Assembly (NCBI GenBank): GCA_016929205.1
Contig: JAFGJF010000104.1
Location: 1 to 7,383, forward strand
DNA from: Anaerolineae bacterium
GTDB lineage: Bacteria; Chloroflexota; Anaerolineae; JAFGEY01
Length of the DNA: 7,383 nucleotides
Direction of reading: 5' to 3'
Each line of letters begins with the position of its first letter. Position 1 is the first letter of the stretch. A program made the translations under genes and the position numbers. The notes beneath the pieces were generated by a model that worked only from the letters and a program-made list of their open reading frames with translations, had not been told where the DNA came from and did no database searches. Shown here piece after piece: positions 1 to 6,644 of the stretch.

Positions 1-55
1 TCTGGAATTGCTGGGCTTATCACCCACCATCTACACGGCATTGGCGACAAATTGA
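1..55 (+). CDS. C-terminal end of an unidentified protein, paralogous to the gene at the right edge
   Basis: Partial gene running in from the left edge. Reading from base 2, the codons give [17 protein letters not shown] and then TGA at 53-55. The reading frame is supported by comparison with the minus-strand gene at the right edge (7328-7383), which ends ELLDLSPAIYTAQATIE. Over the shared stretch most nucleotide differences are synonymous (for example TTA/TTG Leu, TCA/TCG Ser, CCC/CCA Pro, TAC/TAT Tyr), the pattern expected when both copies are or recently were translated. I do not recognise the family from 17 residues. The abrupt end of similarity about 32 bases after the stop would fit a transposase followed by an insertion-sequence terminal repeat, but this is an inference. 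A sugar-metabolism gene upstream of araA is the alternative. Confidence 0.6.
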   Translation, partial: LELLGLSPTIYTALATN

Positions 56-87
56 GCAAAGTCAAAACCATTTCAGCGAATGGACAG
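3..87 (+). repeat. Left copy of a long inverted repeat flanking the window
   Basis: This stretch matches, in inverted orientation, the segment 7300-7383. The core at 50-87 is identical at 36 of 38 positions to the reverse complement of 7300-7337; the two differences are transitions at 57 (C/T) and 70 (A/G). Bases 3-49 match about 70 percent with one single-base indel and encode the C-terminus of the edge gene. Similarity stops sharply after GGACAG at 87 in both copies. The core contains the dyad CCATTT-CAGC-GAATGG (68-83). The end of the repeat lies 5 bases from the araA start codon. Candidates are the inner end of an insertion sequence or a conserved regulatory element. Confidence 0.85.
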
Positions 88-92
88 AATTC

Positions 93-1598
93 ATGATTGA
101 CTTGAAGCAATTTCAAGTGTGGTTTGTCACCGGCAGCCAGCACCTCTACGGTGACCAGACGCTGGCCCAGGTCGACCGCGACTCGGAAGCCATCGCCCGC
201 GCCCTCGACGCGTCGGACCAGATCCCGGTGCGCGTGGTATTCAAACCCGTGCTCACCACTCCCGATGCCATCCGCACCCTGTGCCGGGAGGCCAACGTCA
301 CCCCCAACTGCATCGGCCTGATCACCTGGATGCACACCTTTTCGCCAGCCAAGATGTGGATCGCTGGCCTGAATGCGCTGCAAAAGCCCTTCGTCCATCT
401 GCACACCCAGTTTAACCGCGACATCCCCTGGGCTGAGATCGACATGGACTTTATGAACCTCAACCAGTCGGCACATGGCGGGCGCGAATTTGGCTTTATC
501 GGCACCCGCCTGCGCCGCTCACGCAAGGTCGTCGTCGGTCATTGGCAGGATCGGGAGGTGCTGGAAGAACTGGGCATCTGGACGCGCGCGGCCTGCGCCT
601 GGTATGACTCGCAGCAGCTCAAGGTCGCCCGCTTTGGCGACAACATGCGCGAAGTGGCTGTAACCGAGGGTGACAAGGTCGAAGCACAACGGCAATTCGG
701 CTACTCGGTCAATGGCTATGGCGTCGGCGACCTGGTGCAGTTTGTCGACGGCGTGACCGAGGCCCAAATTGAGGAACAACTGGCTGTTTACGATGCTCAA
801 TATGCCATCGCCCCGCCGCTGCGCGCCGGCGGCAAAAAACGCGATGCGCTGCGTGTCTCGGCACGGATCGAACTGGGCATGCGCGCCTTTCTGCAGGACG
901 GCGAGTTCAAAGCCTTTACCACCACCTTTGAAGATCTCTATGGCCTGGCACAACTGCCCGGCCTTGCCGTCCAGCGGCTGATGGCCGATGGTTATGGATT
1001 TGGCGCTGAGGGGGACTGGAAAACGGCAGCATTGGTGCGAGCGATGAAAGTCATGTCTGCCGGACTGCCCGGCGGCACCTCCTTTATGGAAGACTATACC
1101 TATCACCTCGACCCGGCAGGGATGAAAGTGCTTGGTGCGCACATGCTCGAAGTCTGCGCCTCTATCGCCCAGGGACGTCCAGCGCTGGAAATGCACCCTC
1201 TCTCGATCGGCGGCAAGGACGACCCGGCTCGCCTCGTGTTCGACGTGCTCACCGGCCCGGCGGTCAATGCCTCGATCATCGATCTTGGCAATCGCTTCCG
1301 TATGCTTGTCAACCCCGTCGAGGTTGTCGCACCCGACGCGCCTTTGCCGAAACTACCCGTTGCCCGGGTGGTCTGGGTGCCCGAGCCAAACCTCAAAATT
1401 GGCGCCGCCGCCTGGATCCTCGCCGGTGGCGCGCACCACACCGGGTTCAGCCAGGCAATCACTGCCGCCCATCTGCAAGACTGGGCCGATATGGCTGACA
1501 TCGAATGCGTGACCATCGACCGCGACACCCGGCTATCCGAATTTAAAAAGGAACTGCGCTGGAACGAAATGTACTATCTCTTGGCCAAGGGACTGTAG
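93..1598 (+). CDS. araA: L-arabinose isomerase
   Basis: Cytoplasmic enzyme converting L-arabinose to L-ribulose, the first step of the isomerase-kinase-epimerase route into the pentose phosphate pathway. The product has 501 residues, essentially the length of Escherichia coli AraA. The N-terminus carries the family signature [12 protein letters not shown] (residues 9-20). The metal and catalytic residues are in place: Glu306 in GAEGDWK, Glu333 in SFMEDYTYH, His350 in LGAHMLEVC, and the His pair 448-449 in GGAHHT, corresponding to His450 of E. coli. The gene is therefore expected to encode an active Mn-dependent enzyme. The ATG at 93 is preceded by only a weak GGA (82-84), which lies inside the flanking inverted repeat. 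No araB or araD follows; a convergent operon begins beyond the terminator. The previous reading frame stops 37 bases upstream, so araA may be the last gene of an operon entering from the left or may be read from a promoter in the repeat. Confidence 0.97.
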   Translation: MIDLKQFQVWFVTGSQHLYGDQTLAQVDRDSEAIARALDASDQIPVRVVFKPVLTTPDAIRTLCREANVTPNCIGLITWMHTFSPAKMWIAGLNALQKPFVHLHTQFNRDIPWAEIDMDFMNLNQSAHGGREFGFIGTRLRRSRKVVVGHWQDREVLEELGIWTRAACAWYDSQQLKVARFGDNMREVAVTEGDKVEAQRQFGYSVNGYGVGDLVQFVDGVTEAQIEEQLAVYDAQYAIAPPLRAGGKKRDALRVSARIELGMRAFLQDGEFKAFTTTFEDLYGLAQLPGLAVQRLMADGYGFGAEGDWKTAALVRAMKVMSAGLPGGTSFMEDYTYHLDPAGMKVLGAHMLEVCASIAQGRPALEMHPLSIGGKDDPARLVFDVLTGPAVNASIIDLGNRFRMLVNPVEVVAPDAPLPKLPVARVVWVPEPNLKIGAAAWILAGGAHHTGFSQAITAAHLQDWADMADIECVTIDRDTRLSEFKKELRWNEMYYLLAKGL

Positions 1599-1615
1599 CA
1601 CCTGCCAAAACAACG

Positions 1616-1667
1616 AGCGCGAAACCGGGTTACCGATGCCAAAGGCTCTTGGACCTGGTTTCGCGCT
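1616..1667. terminator. Long hairpin between convergent genes, probable bidirectional terminator
   Basis: The arms at 1616-1630 (AGCGCGAAACCGGGT) and 1653-1667 (ACCTGGTTTCGCGCT) are complementary over 15 positions. One G-U wobble appears in the + transcript and one A-C mismatch in the minus transcript. The 22-base loop contains a small GCC-AAA-GGC stem. It lies 18 bases after the araA stop and 54 bases beyond the end of the DUF1638 gene, so it can serve both converging transcripts. The T-run after the stem is short (TTT at 1667-1669), so termination may be partly Rho-dependent. Confidence 0.7.
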
Positions 1668-1670
1668 TTG

Positions 1671-1687
1671 ACACGCGCCTCTGCGCG
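1671..1687. repeat. Short GC hairpin, copy 1 of a 17-nt repeat
   Basis: ACACGCGCCTCTGCGCG forms a stem CGCGC/GCGCG with a CTCT loop just after the araA terminator. The same 17 bases, with one loop change (C to A), recur at 5202-5218 in the gap between the two methyltransferase genes. Both copies lie in noncoding DNA. Two copies are too few to name a repeat family. Confidence 0.4.
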
Positions 1688-1720
1688 GACGCCAGAATGG
1701 CTCAAACAGGCGTAAGTATT

Positions 1721-2392
1721 TCAGGAGGAATGGGACAAAAACTGCTCTAGACTAAAGGTCTGCCCTGATTCGATCACAACAAACTCATCATCCCAGGGGC
1801 CATAGAGCATTTTTCTGACCAACGTATCAGAGCCTTGAATTTCCTCGTAACGCAGACCAAATTGCTCAGCAGTGCACCGGGTGTATTCCCGGTATTTTTC
1901 CAGTTCATATTGCCCGGTGTTGATCAAAGCCAGCCGCTTATAGTTGCCCATCATCGCCCTGTACACACGTTCGGCTCGTTCCCGCCCGTAGCGCTGGACA
2001 GTTGATTCGTATTCCGAAAAAGGGGTATCGCCAACCTCAATCCACCCTTTGGTCAGATAATAAGTGCCCGGTTCGATACGGCATTGCGTGCTGTATGCCG
2101 TGCGCGAACCCAAAAAGATGGCGATGCAGTCATCCACGCGCGGGACGACCAACCGACAGCCATTGGCCTTGATACCAATGATCGCTTGCGAGCACATCCC
2201 ATATCCGAGGATGATCGTATCGTACTGTCCGCTGACGGCATCGATCGCTTCCTGTAGGGTGCGACACAGTTTGTCGGGATTGATGTGCAAGCCAAAGTCA
2301 AAGACCTGGTGTGCCATCCCTTCCGGCAGAAGGGGCAGCATCTCTTCGATGACCGTGGCACAGGCCATAACAAGGGTGCGTGAATGATCCAT
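1721..2392 (-). CDS. DUF1638 family protein
   Basis: A soluble protein of 223 residues that matches the DUF1638 family by its signature motifs: an N-terminal Ala-Cys segment (VMACATV, Cys11), GYGMCS (63-68, Cys67), PRVDDCIAIFLGSR (84-97, Cys89) and PGTYYLTKGWIE (108-119). The three cysteines near conserved acidic and glycine residues could bind a metal or cofactor, but this is inference. The family has no established reaction to my knowledge. Its genes are often found beside corrinoid-dependent methyltransferase genes, as here, which suggests an accessory role in methyl transfer. The ATG at 2392 lies 2 bases after the stop of the MFS gene, and its Shine-Dalgarno (AAAGG near 2400) is inside the end of that gene, so translation is probably coupled. 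It is the last gene of the minus-strand operon. Confidence 0.85.
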   Translation of the reverse strand: MDHSRTLVMACATVIEEMLPLLPEGMAHQVFDFGLHINPDKLCRTLQEAIDAVSGQYDTIILGYGMCSQAIIGIKANGCRLVVPRVDDCIAIFLGSRTAYSTQCRIEPGTYYLTKGWIEVGDTPFSEYESTVQRYGRERAERVYRAMMGNYKRLALINTGQYELEKYREYTRCTAEQFGLRYEEIQGSDTLVRKMLYGPWDDEFVVIESGQTFSLEQFLSHSS

Positions 2393-2394
2393 AG

Positions 2395-3642
2395 TCAGCC
2401 TTTGACCCCCGTTGCTGCCGGATGAGGTACCGGCTTTTCTTCAGGCACAAACCCGACCAGCACAAACCCGGCGATGACAAGAACGACGGTCAGCACCCAC
2501 GCGCCAGCCGCCGGCCCGACATGGTCTACGAATCCTCCGACAATGGGCGGAAGCACCAAGCGCCCCAACCCCATCACCGTCATCATCAGCCCCGACAGGA
2601 TGCCCACATTCCCGGGATGAACGCCGGGCTGGCTCATAGCGATACTCATCGCGATAGGGATGGGTGCCGCAAGTGCCAAACCAGCGACAACCGCCATCGC
2701 TGCCGCAACCAGAATGTTGCCGCCCGTCATAGGCAGGTAAAAGATGGCGATAAAGCTCAATCCGGCGGCAAACATGCTGATCGCCATTGATGTCTTGGAC
2801 AATCCCTTTCGGAATGCCCAACCGGGTATCAAGGCCATCGCTGGCAGTCCAACAAAATTAAGGAGCGCCAGCACGAATCCAATTGTGTTATCGGGTATGT
2901 TTTTTGCCGCAAACGCCACCGGTATCAACGCGGGCGCCATAGTCACAAGCCCGATCACAGCCACGATCACAAGTTGTAACAACATGTTTGTACGGCTCAT
3001 CACCTGCCTGGCCTCGTGGAAAACGCCTCTCTTTGCCATCTCCGGCAAGGGTGCCGGCGGCAAGGGCGGATTTTCTTTCAACAGAATCCACGCCAGAACC
3101 GTAGGCACGGCATAAATCAGGCCAAGGATCAACCACATATTCGACCAGCCAACGGCGTCGACCAGGGGAAAGGCTATCGCCATACACACCCCTGCGCCCA
3201 CTGGTCCCATAATCATAGAGAGCCCATTAGCCTGCCCGATCTCATCCATCGGAAACCACTTGCGAACCAGGGTACCCATTCCACTCATTGTAAAGCCGGA
3301 CCCGACGGCAGCGATCGCGTTGTACAACAGGAACAGATTCCAGGTCGAGGCCGTGCCTCTCAAAAGCAAGCCCACAGTGGCTATGGTTGCACCAATCACG
3401 AGCGGCAACTTGTATCCCCACTTGTCGCTGGCAACCCCAGCCGGCAAGCCCAGGATACCTGAGAAAAGCCCGCCGAGCAGGACGAGCGCCAGTGTCGCCT
3501 GCGAAAAATTCACCGACCATTCCTTTGCCACACTGTCTACAAGGGCACCCGGGCCTATAAAGGCAAGGGCCATCCCAAATCCCGAGAGACTCGCGACCGC
3601 CAGGTTGATCCACCGATAGCCATATACTTGATGTGTTTCCAT
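2395..3642 (-). CDS. MFS transporter, 12 membrane segments
   Basis: Integral inner-membrane carrier of 415 residues, typical of the major facilitator superfamily. The sequence alternates hydrophobic helices with short loops, and the cytoplasmic loop 2-3 motif is present as GLPAGVASDKWGYK (65-78, with the conserved Asp and Gly). A hydrophilic Pro-rich central loop (ENPPLPPAPLPEMAKRG) separates the two six-helix halves, and the C-terminus is a short cytoplasmic tail. The frame stays open to 3792, but the ATG at 3642 is chosen because AAAGGAAA lies about 9 bases upstream and the residues before it are polar, low in hydrophobic content and overlap a gene fragment in another frame. The substrate cannot be read from the sequence; the setting suggests import of a methylated substrate or export of a demethylated product. 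The MFS gene is followed after 2 bases by the DUF1638 gene. Confidence 0.9.
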   Translation of the reverse strand: METHQVYGYRWINLAVASLSGFGMALAFIGPGALVDSVAKEWSVNFSQATLALVLLGGLFSGILGLPAGVASDKWGYKLPLVIGATIATVGLLLRGTASTWNLFLLYNAIAAVGSGFTMSGMGTLVRKWFPMDEIGQANGLSMIMGPVGAGVCMAIAFPLVDAVGWSNMWLILGLIYAVPTVLAWILLKENPPLPPAPLPEMAKRGVFHEARQVMSRTNMLLQLVIVAVIGLVTMAPALIPVAFAAKNIPDNTIGFVLALLNFVGLPAMALIPGWAFRKGLSKTSMAISMFAAGLSFIAIFYLPMTGGNILVAAAMAVVAGLALAAPIPIAMSIAMSQPGVHPGNVGILSGLMMTVMGLGRLVLPPIVGGFVDHVGPAAGAWVLTVVLVIAGFVLVGFVPEEKPVPHPAATGVKG

Positions 3643-3701
3643 ACCAACGTTTCCTTTAACCGAGCGTGCCATATTCGTACGAGGCTTTGATAGTTGCTCT
3701 G

Positions 3702-3800
3702 CTATTCGACAACATCTGTCAGCCGAAAGAGGCTCGTTATCTCGGCTGGAATCCGGCGCGGCTGACCGGTTTTCGCATCGACCAAGACCCAATCTTTCAT
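3702..3800 (-). pseudogene. 32-codon fragment resembling the C-terminal part of an acyl-CoA/acyl-ACP thioesterase
   Basis: Directly after the TAA of methyltransferase B (3801-3803) comes an in-frame ATG opening a 32-codon frame ending in TAG at 3702. Its start reads WVLVDAKTGQPRRIPAEI. The pattern W-V-L-V-D-x-x-T-G-x-P-x-R-I-P is characteristic of hotdog-fold thioesterases (4HBT/acyl-ACP thioesterase type), where it lies in the last strand and tail of the domain. No other part of a thioesterase is present, so this looks like the remains of a gene deleted on its 5' side. It has no Shine-Dalgarno of its own, although the TAA-ATG junction would permit reinitiation. The family assignment rests on pattern recall from a short stretch. 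A coincidental ORF or a tiny functional peptide is possible. Confidence 0.5.
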
Positions 3801-5132
3801 TTATTTTCTAACCGAGTCCCGGTAGGCGACGATCTTGGCGTCTGTGGTCATCTCAAAGCCACAGCCAAAGGTCATTATGTATCCAGGCGTATCCTCAAAG
3901 AGTTCAACCAGATCATCACAATACGCGCGCAAATCGTCTGTCGAGCCGGTGGACATCAAGGAAGCCGGCACGTTGCCGCCGATCGTGAATTTGCCGCCCA
4001 GGATTTCCTTGACCCTGCGCATGTCGGTCTGGTCAAAAAACCAGTAACAAGACTTTTCGGGCATCTCGGCAATGATTTCCAGGCGGCTGTCATAGCTGCC
4101 CTCGACAAAGAGAGCATTGGTCAGACCCTGTTCATAAAAGGCGGTCATGACTGCCTTGAAGGTCGGCCAATAGAACTTTTCGAACTGTTTCCGGGACATG
4201 AACCCATCGGCACCTTTGTGCAGTGGGAACATGACACCCGGCATGCCCATCATGTCACAACGCTGGATGATCGCGTCCACCAGGACGGGCACGTAGGCCT
4301 CGCAGGCGGCGGCGAGCTCATCCGGGCGGCGGTACATATCGGTGAGAATGCCCTTTGTGCCGCGCAGGGTATCGCCTAAAAAGTCGAATGGCGCTTTGCA
4401 AAAACTGCCTCCCGGCCTGCTGGGAAAACCCGAAGCAGCCAGCAGGGCACCGGTCTTTCCGACGCTGTCCATCTGCGCCACAAGGGCATTTCCAGCCTCC
4501 ATCAATGTGTTGAGAGCTTGTTGGAGTGGAGGCATGCCAAACGGGAGTGCCAGGGTCATCACGTCGACGATTTCGGTGACCTGCGGAAAGTTGGGCAGCA
4601 GCGCCAGGCCGCCCAGGTTGGAAAACATCCGGGGAATGTACTTGTGCAAAAAAAAGCCCGAGGGATCTGCAGTAAATTCCTTGTATTCATCTCCCATCAT
4701 GTACTCACCCTCAACCATCTGGATGGTCAGGTGATCGGGTAATTTTTGCCCACCCCAGACGTAGGTCTCCAGACCAAGCATGTCCATAACCGGGCCAGCA
4801 TAGGGCATCCTGTTGACTGCCAAGTCGGGTTGGAATTCAAGATTGAATTCGATGATTGGATCGTGCAGTTTGTCCGGATGGTACAAGATGTCTTTGCCGT
4901 TCAGACCTCTGCGACGCAGCGCGTATTCGCCAGCCCCCATACCCAGGTCGGCGATGATCCGATCTGCCGGTTCGATATCATAGGCCTTGCGCATACGGGT
5001 GATGCGTTCCTTGTAGTTCGCCTCCGCTTCCGCGCTGACAAACTCAACCGGTTGGTTCTGCCAGTCATCCAGGCGCAGTTTACGCTTCTCCAGAGGGTGC
5101 AGCTCGTTCCAATTCTCGGGTTTAGTGAACAT
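3801..5132 (-). CDS. URO-D superfamily methyltransferase B (corrinoid-associated)
   Basis: A protein of 443 residues of the uroporphyrinogen-decarboxylase superfamily, in the corrinoid-associated branch rather than HemE. It shares with methyltransferase A the core CKAPFDF-x-x-DTLRG (245-258; CEAPFDF in A), PLHKGADGFMS (303-313), FEKFYWP (317-323), a Glu-Gly strand end VEGSYDSRLE (343-352), and IGGNVP (384-389). His305, Glu344 and Cys424 (in TFGCG) are candidate metal or substrate ligands. The HxC zinc motif of MtaA/MtbA is absent: the equivalent strand end reads FVEGSYD. The expected role is methyl transfer between a small substrate and the corrinoid protein. The start at 5132 is set by AGGAGAGG (5138-5145), 5 bases upstream; the frame extends to 5195 without better support. 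The stop is followed at once by a thioesterase-like fragment. The long N-terminal region (1-100) is not shared with A. Confidence 0.87.
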   Translation of the reverse strand: MFTKPENWNELHPLEKRKLRLDDWQNQPVEFVSAEAEANYKERITRMRKAYDIEPADRIIADLGMGAGEYALRRRGLNGKDILYHPDKLHDPIIEFNLEFQPDLAVNRMPYAGPVMDMLGLETYVWGGQKLPDHLTIQMVEGEYMMGDEYKEFTADPSGFFLHKYIPRMFSNLGGLALLPNFPQVTEIVDVMTLALPFGMPPLQQALNTLMEAGNALVAQMDSVGKTGALLAASGFPSRPGGSFCKAPFDFLGDTLRGTKGILTDMYRRPDELAAACEAYVPVLVDAIIQRCDMMGMPGVMFPLHKGADGFMSRKQFEKFYWPTFKAVMTAFYEQGLTNALFVEGSYDSRLEIIAEMPEKSCYWFFDQTDMRRVKEILGGKFTIGGNVPASLMSTGSTDDLRAYCDDLVELFEDTPGYIMTFGCGFEMTTDAKIVAYRDSVRK

Positions 5133-5137
5133 ATCAA

Positions 5138-5145
5138 CCTCTCCT
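5138..5145 (-). promoter_or_regulatory. Shine-Dalgarno site fixing the start of methyltransferase B
   Basis: AGGAGAGG on the minus strand, 5 bases before the ATG at 5132. It decides against the two upstream in-frame ATGs at 5195 and 5153, which would add 21 or 7 residues of low-complexity, Cys-rich sequence. Confidence 0.8.
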
Positions 5146-5199
5146 ATGCACATCCTTTCGTCATTGTGACGGCAGACACAGCATCTTTGCCACAAACAT

Positions 5200-5289
5200 C
5201 TACACGCGCATCTGCGCGCATATCAATTTTTCAGCACTGGCCTCTTGAACCATATGCGGCTTGATGACTGCCGAGATAGCAGTCGTCAA
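5200..5289 (-). pseudogene. Decayed fragment of a second corrinoid-protein gene
   Basis: In the 242-bp gap between the two methyltransferase genes, the minus strand encodes ISAVIKPHMVQEASAEKL (5224-5277). This aligns without gaps to residues 69-86 of the intact corrinoid protein in this window (ISGVLKPRMAEEAATERL), with 10 of 18 identical and most others conservative. At DNA level 35 of 54 bases match. The segment is the end of the helical cap just before the cobalamin-binding domain. Downstream, the frame loses similarity and stops at TAG 5200-5202 before any DxHxxG motif, so no B12 domain remains. Upstream, LTT and a possible (D)REC...IP resemblance are weaker and are mixed with a hairpin. 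It has no start codon or Shine-Dalgarno of its own; the frame opens inside the end of methyltransferase A. Confidence 0.6.
5202..5218. repeat. Short GC hairpin, copy 2 of a 17-nt repeat
   Basis: ACACGCGCATCTGCGCG, a CGCGC/GCGCG stem with an ATCT loop, equal to 1671-1687 except for one loop base. It covers the stop codon of the corrinoid fragment, about 70 bases before the methyltransferase B start. Confidence 0.4.
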
Positions 5290-5294
5290 GCCGC
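5256..5294. repeat. Near-perfect 16-bp inverted repeat (strong hairpin)
   Basis: Arms GCGGCTTGATGACTGC (5256-5271) and GCAGTCGTCAAGCCGC (5279-5294) pair over 16 positions around a 7-base loop (CGAGATA), with a single imperfection at 5265/5285. It lies between the two methyltransferase genes and overlaps the corrinoid fragment. No T-run follows on the minus strand, so it is not a typical terminator. It may protect or process the operon mRNA and so set different levels for the two halves, or it may be a scar of a palindrome-forming mutation. Confidence 0.7.
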
Positions 5295-5374
5295 TTGTCG
5301 GAATCAATGCCGATACGGGCAAAGGTATAGCCGTCAAGTAACATTCGCGATCAAGAGAATCAAACTCACTGGCG

Positions 5375-6643
5375 CTAATACACACCAAACTCTTTTGTTG
5401 CATCGGCCCAAGCTTTGATCAATTCTGGCTCACAGCCCTCCAATTCCATAACGCTGGTGGTCATGACGAATCCACCCTCCTTGCCGACTTGTTGGCATAC
5501 GTTTTTTGTGTGTTCGCGTATCGTTTCCGGTGTGCCGTTTTTGAGCAATGGGATAGGCATGCCACCGAAAATGCACATCGTATCGCCAACCATTTCCTTT
5601 ACCTTGAATATGTCACTGTCCTGGAATGAGCCAATCGATTTGCCTTTCGGGAGTTCCGCCAGATACTTTAGCCGTTGATCCCACACACCTTCATAGTAGA
5701 CCCAGGGAGTAATGCCTTCATCGATGAGGCGTAGCATCATGTTTTTCAGTTGAGGCCAGTAGAATTTTTCGAATTGTGCTAACGACATAAACCCGTCAGA
5801 GCCACGGTGTAGGGGAATAAAGCAGTAGGGGATGTTATTGGTTTTGACAGCATTAAACACAAATTCGAGTTGAAAGTCGGTCACCTTTTCTTCCGCGGCG
5901 AGCAGTTTATCGGGGATACGCAGCATATCGAGAAAAATACCGCGCATGCCTCGCAATGTATCAGACATAAAGTCGAATGGTGCTTCACACATGTTGGCCA
6001 ACATAGTAAATGGTGGGAAGCCCAGTGCCGCCAGACGCGCAGAGGACTCCATAGACTGACCCAGCCAAGCGACTGTTTCTTGTGCTGCTTGATAGATTGC
6101 TTTCAGAGCGGACACGACAGGAGGTGCGGTAAAGACAGGAAAACTGAGCAGTGTGTTATAGTAACCAAACAGGAACATCCCCAATGGAGGCAGCATAGCC
6201 AGTCCTTCGCAATTGCCAAAGGCACGTGGCGTGTAAACTCGGATGGCCCAGTCGGCAGGGTCTTTCAAAAAGGCGTCATAGTCTTCTGCCTTCATAAACT
6301 CCTGTTCGTTGAACTGGAATGACCCGTTTGGCCCCAAACCATAACCAGGCCACTTGGTCATACGATCGCCGAGGGCTTGACTTGGTTTTGGTGTATGCCA
6401 CGCTCCAAAAATCAGGTCCGGCTGATAGGTCAATGCTGCTTTTTCCAATAACGCTTGCGTCTTTTCGAAATCCTCGTACAAACTTTTTTTGGTGACGCCG
6501 CCCATCTCAGCCAAGTGATATCCCATTCCCATCAGGAGGGGGATGCGATCAGGCTGTTTCATCTGGATAGCATCTATAATACGCTTATCGCGTGCGAGAT
6601 ACTCTGGCGAGGGTACAAATTCAGGGGCTTGTGATTCAGACAT
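5375..6643 (-). CDS. URO-D superfamily methyltransferase A (corrinoid-associated)
   Basis: A protein of 422 residues, paralogous to methyltransferase B. It has the core CEAPFDF-x-x-DTLRG (219-232), PLHRGSDGFMS (277-287), FEKFYWP (291-297), YYEGVWDQRLKYL (316-328), and a C-terminal FGGMPIPLLKNGTPE (359-373). His279 and Glu318 match His305 and Glu344 of B. The Cys of B's TFGCG is replaced: the aligned segment reads TTSVMELEGC, with Cys404 several residues later. The HxC zinc motif of CoM methyltransferases is absent. Expected role: methyl transfer to or from the corrinoid protein encoded just upstream. The ATG at 6643 follows the corrinoid gene's stop by 1 base and has AGGAGG 5 bases upstream; the open frame to 6739 overlaps that gene and is not used. 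Together with the corrinoid protein it forms the likely minimal two-component unit. HemE is excluded by the missing PVWxMRQAGRY N-terminus. Confidence 0.88.
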   Translation of the reverse strand: MSESQAPEFVPSPEYLARDKRIIDAIQMKQPDRIPLLMGMGYHLAEMGGVTKKSLYEDFEKTQALLEKAALTYQPDLIFGAWHTPKPSQALGDRMTKWPGYGLGPNGSFQFNEQEFMKAEDYDAFLKDPADWAIRVYTPRAFGNCEGLAMLPPLGMFLFGYYNTLLSFPVFTAPPVVSALKAIYQAAQETVAWLGQSMESSARLAALGFPPFTMLANMCEAPFDFMSDTLRGMRGIFLDMLRIPDKLLAAEEKVTDFQLEFVFNAVKTNNIPYCFIPLHRGSDGFMSLAQFEKFYWPQLKNMMLRLIDEGITPWVYYEGVWDQRLKYLAELPKGKSIGSFQDSDIFKVKEMVGDTMCIFGGMPIPLLKNGTPETIREHTKNVCQQVGKEGGFVMTTSVMELEGCEPELIKAWADATKEFGVY

Positions 6644-6644
6644 T

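Noticed and set aside
50..87. A sigma-70 promoter beginning with TTGAG(C/T) as -35
   Set aside because: At 16-18 bases downstream there is no acceptable -10 hexamer (AGCGAA region) in either copy.
519..1196. Minus-strand open frame (225 codons) inside araA
   Set aside because: It lies entirely opposite conserved AraA sequence, including the Glu306 and Glu333 regions, and has no protein-like motifs.
1723..1732. AGGAGG followed by ATG on the + strand, suggesting a small gene start
   Set aside because: The frame stops within a few codons at TAG; the motif is just the complement of the last DUF1638 codons (TCC TCC TGA).
3643..3792. N-terminal extension of the MFS protein by 50 residues
   Set aside because: The extension is polar, Cys/Arg/Ser-rich, and overlaps the thioesterase-like fragment in another frame; the ATG at 3642 has a proper ribosome site and starts just before the first membrane helix.
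3666..4379. Long + strand open frame (237 codons) opposite methyltransferase B
   Set aside because: Composition is that of an antisense shadow, no Shine-Dalgarno or family motif is seen, and the minus strand carries a conserved gene.
3801..6643. Calling the two URO-D proteins uroporphyrinogen decarboxylase (HemE) of heme synthesis
   Set aside because: They are longer than HemE, lack its N-terminal PVWxMRQAGRY motif, are adjacent to a corrinoid protein, and share motifs (PLHxGxDGFMS, FEKFYWP) of the methyltransferase-like branch.
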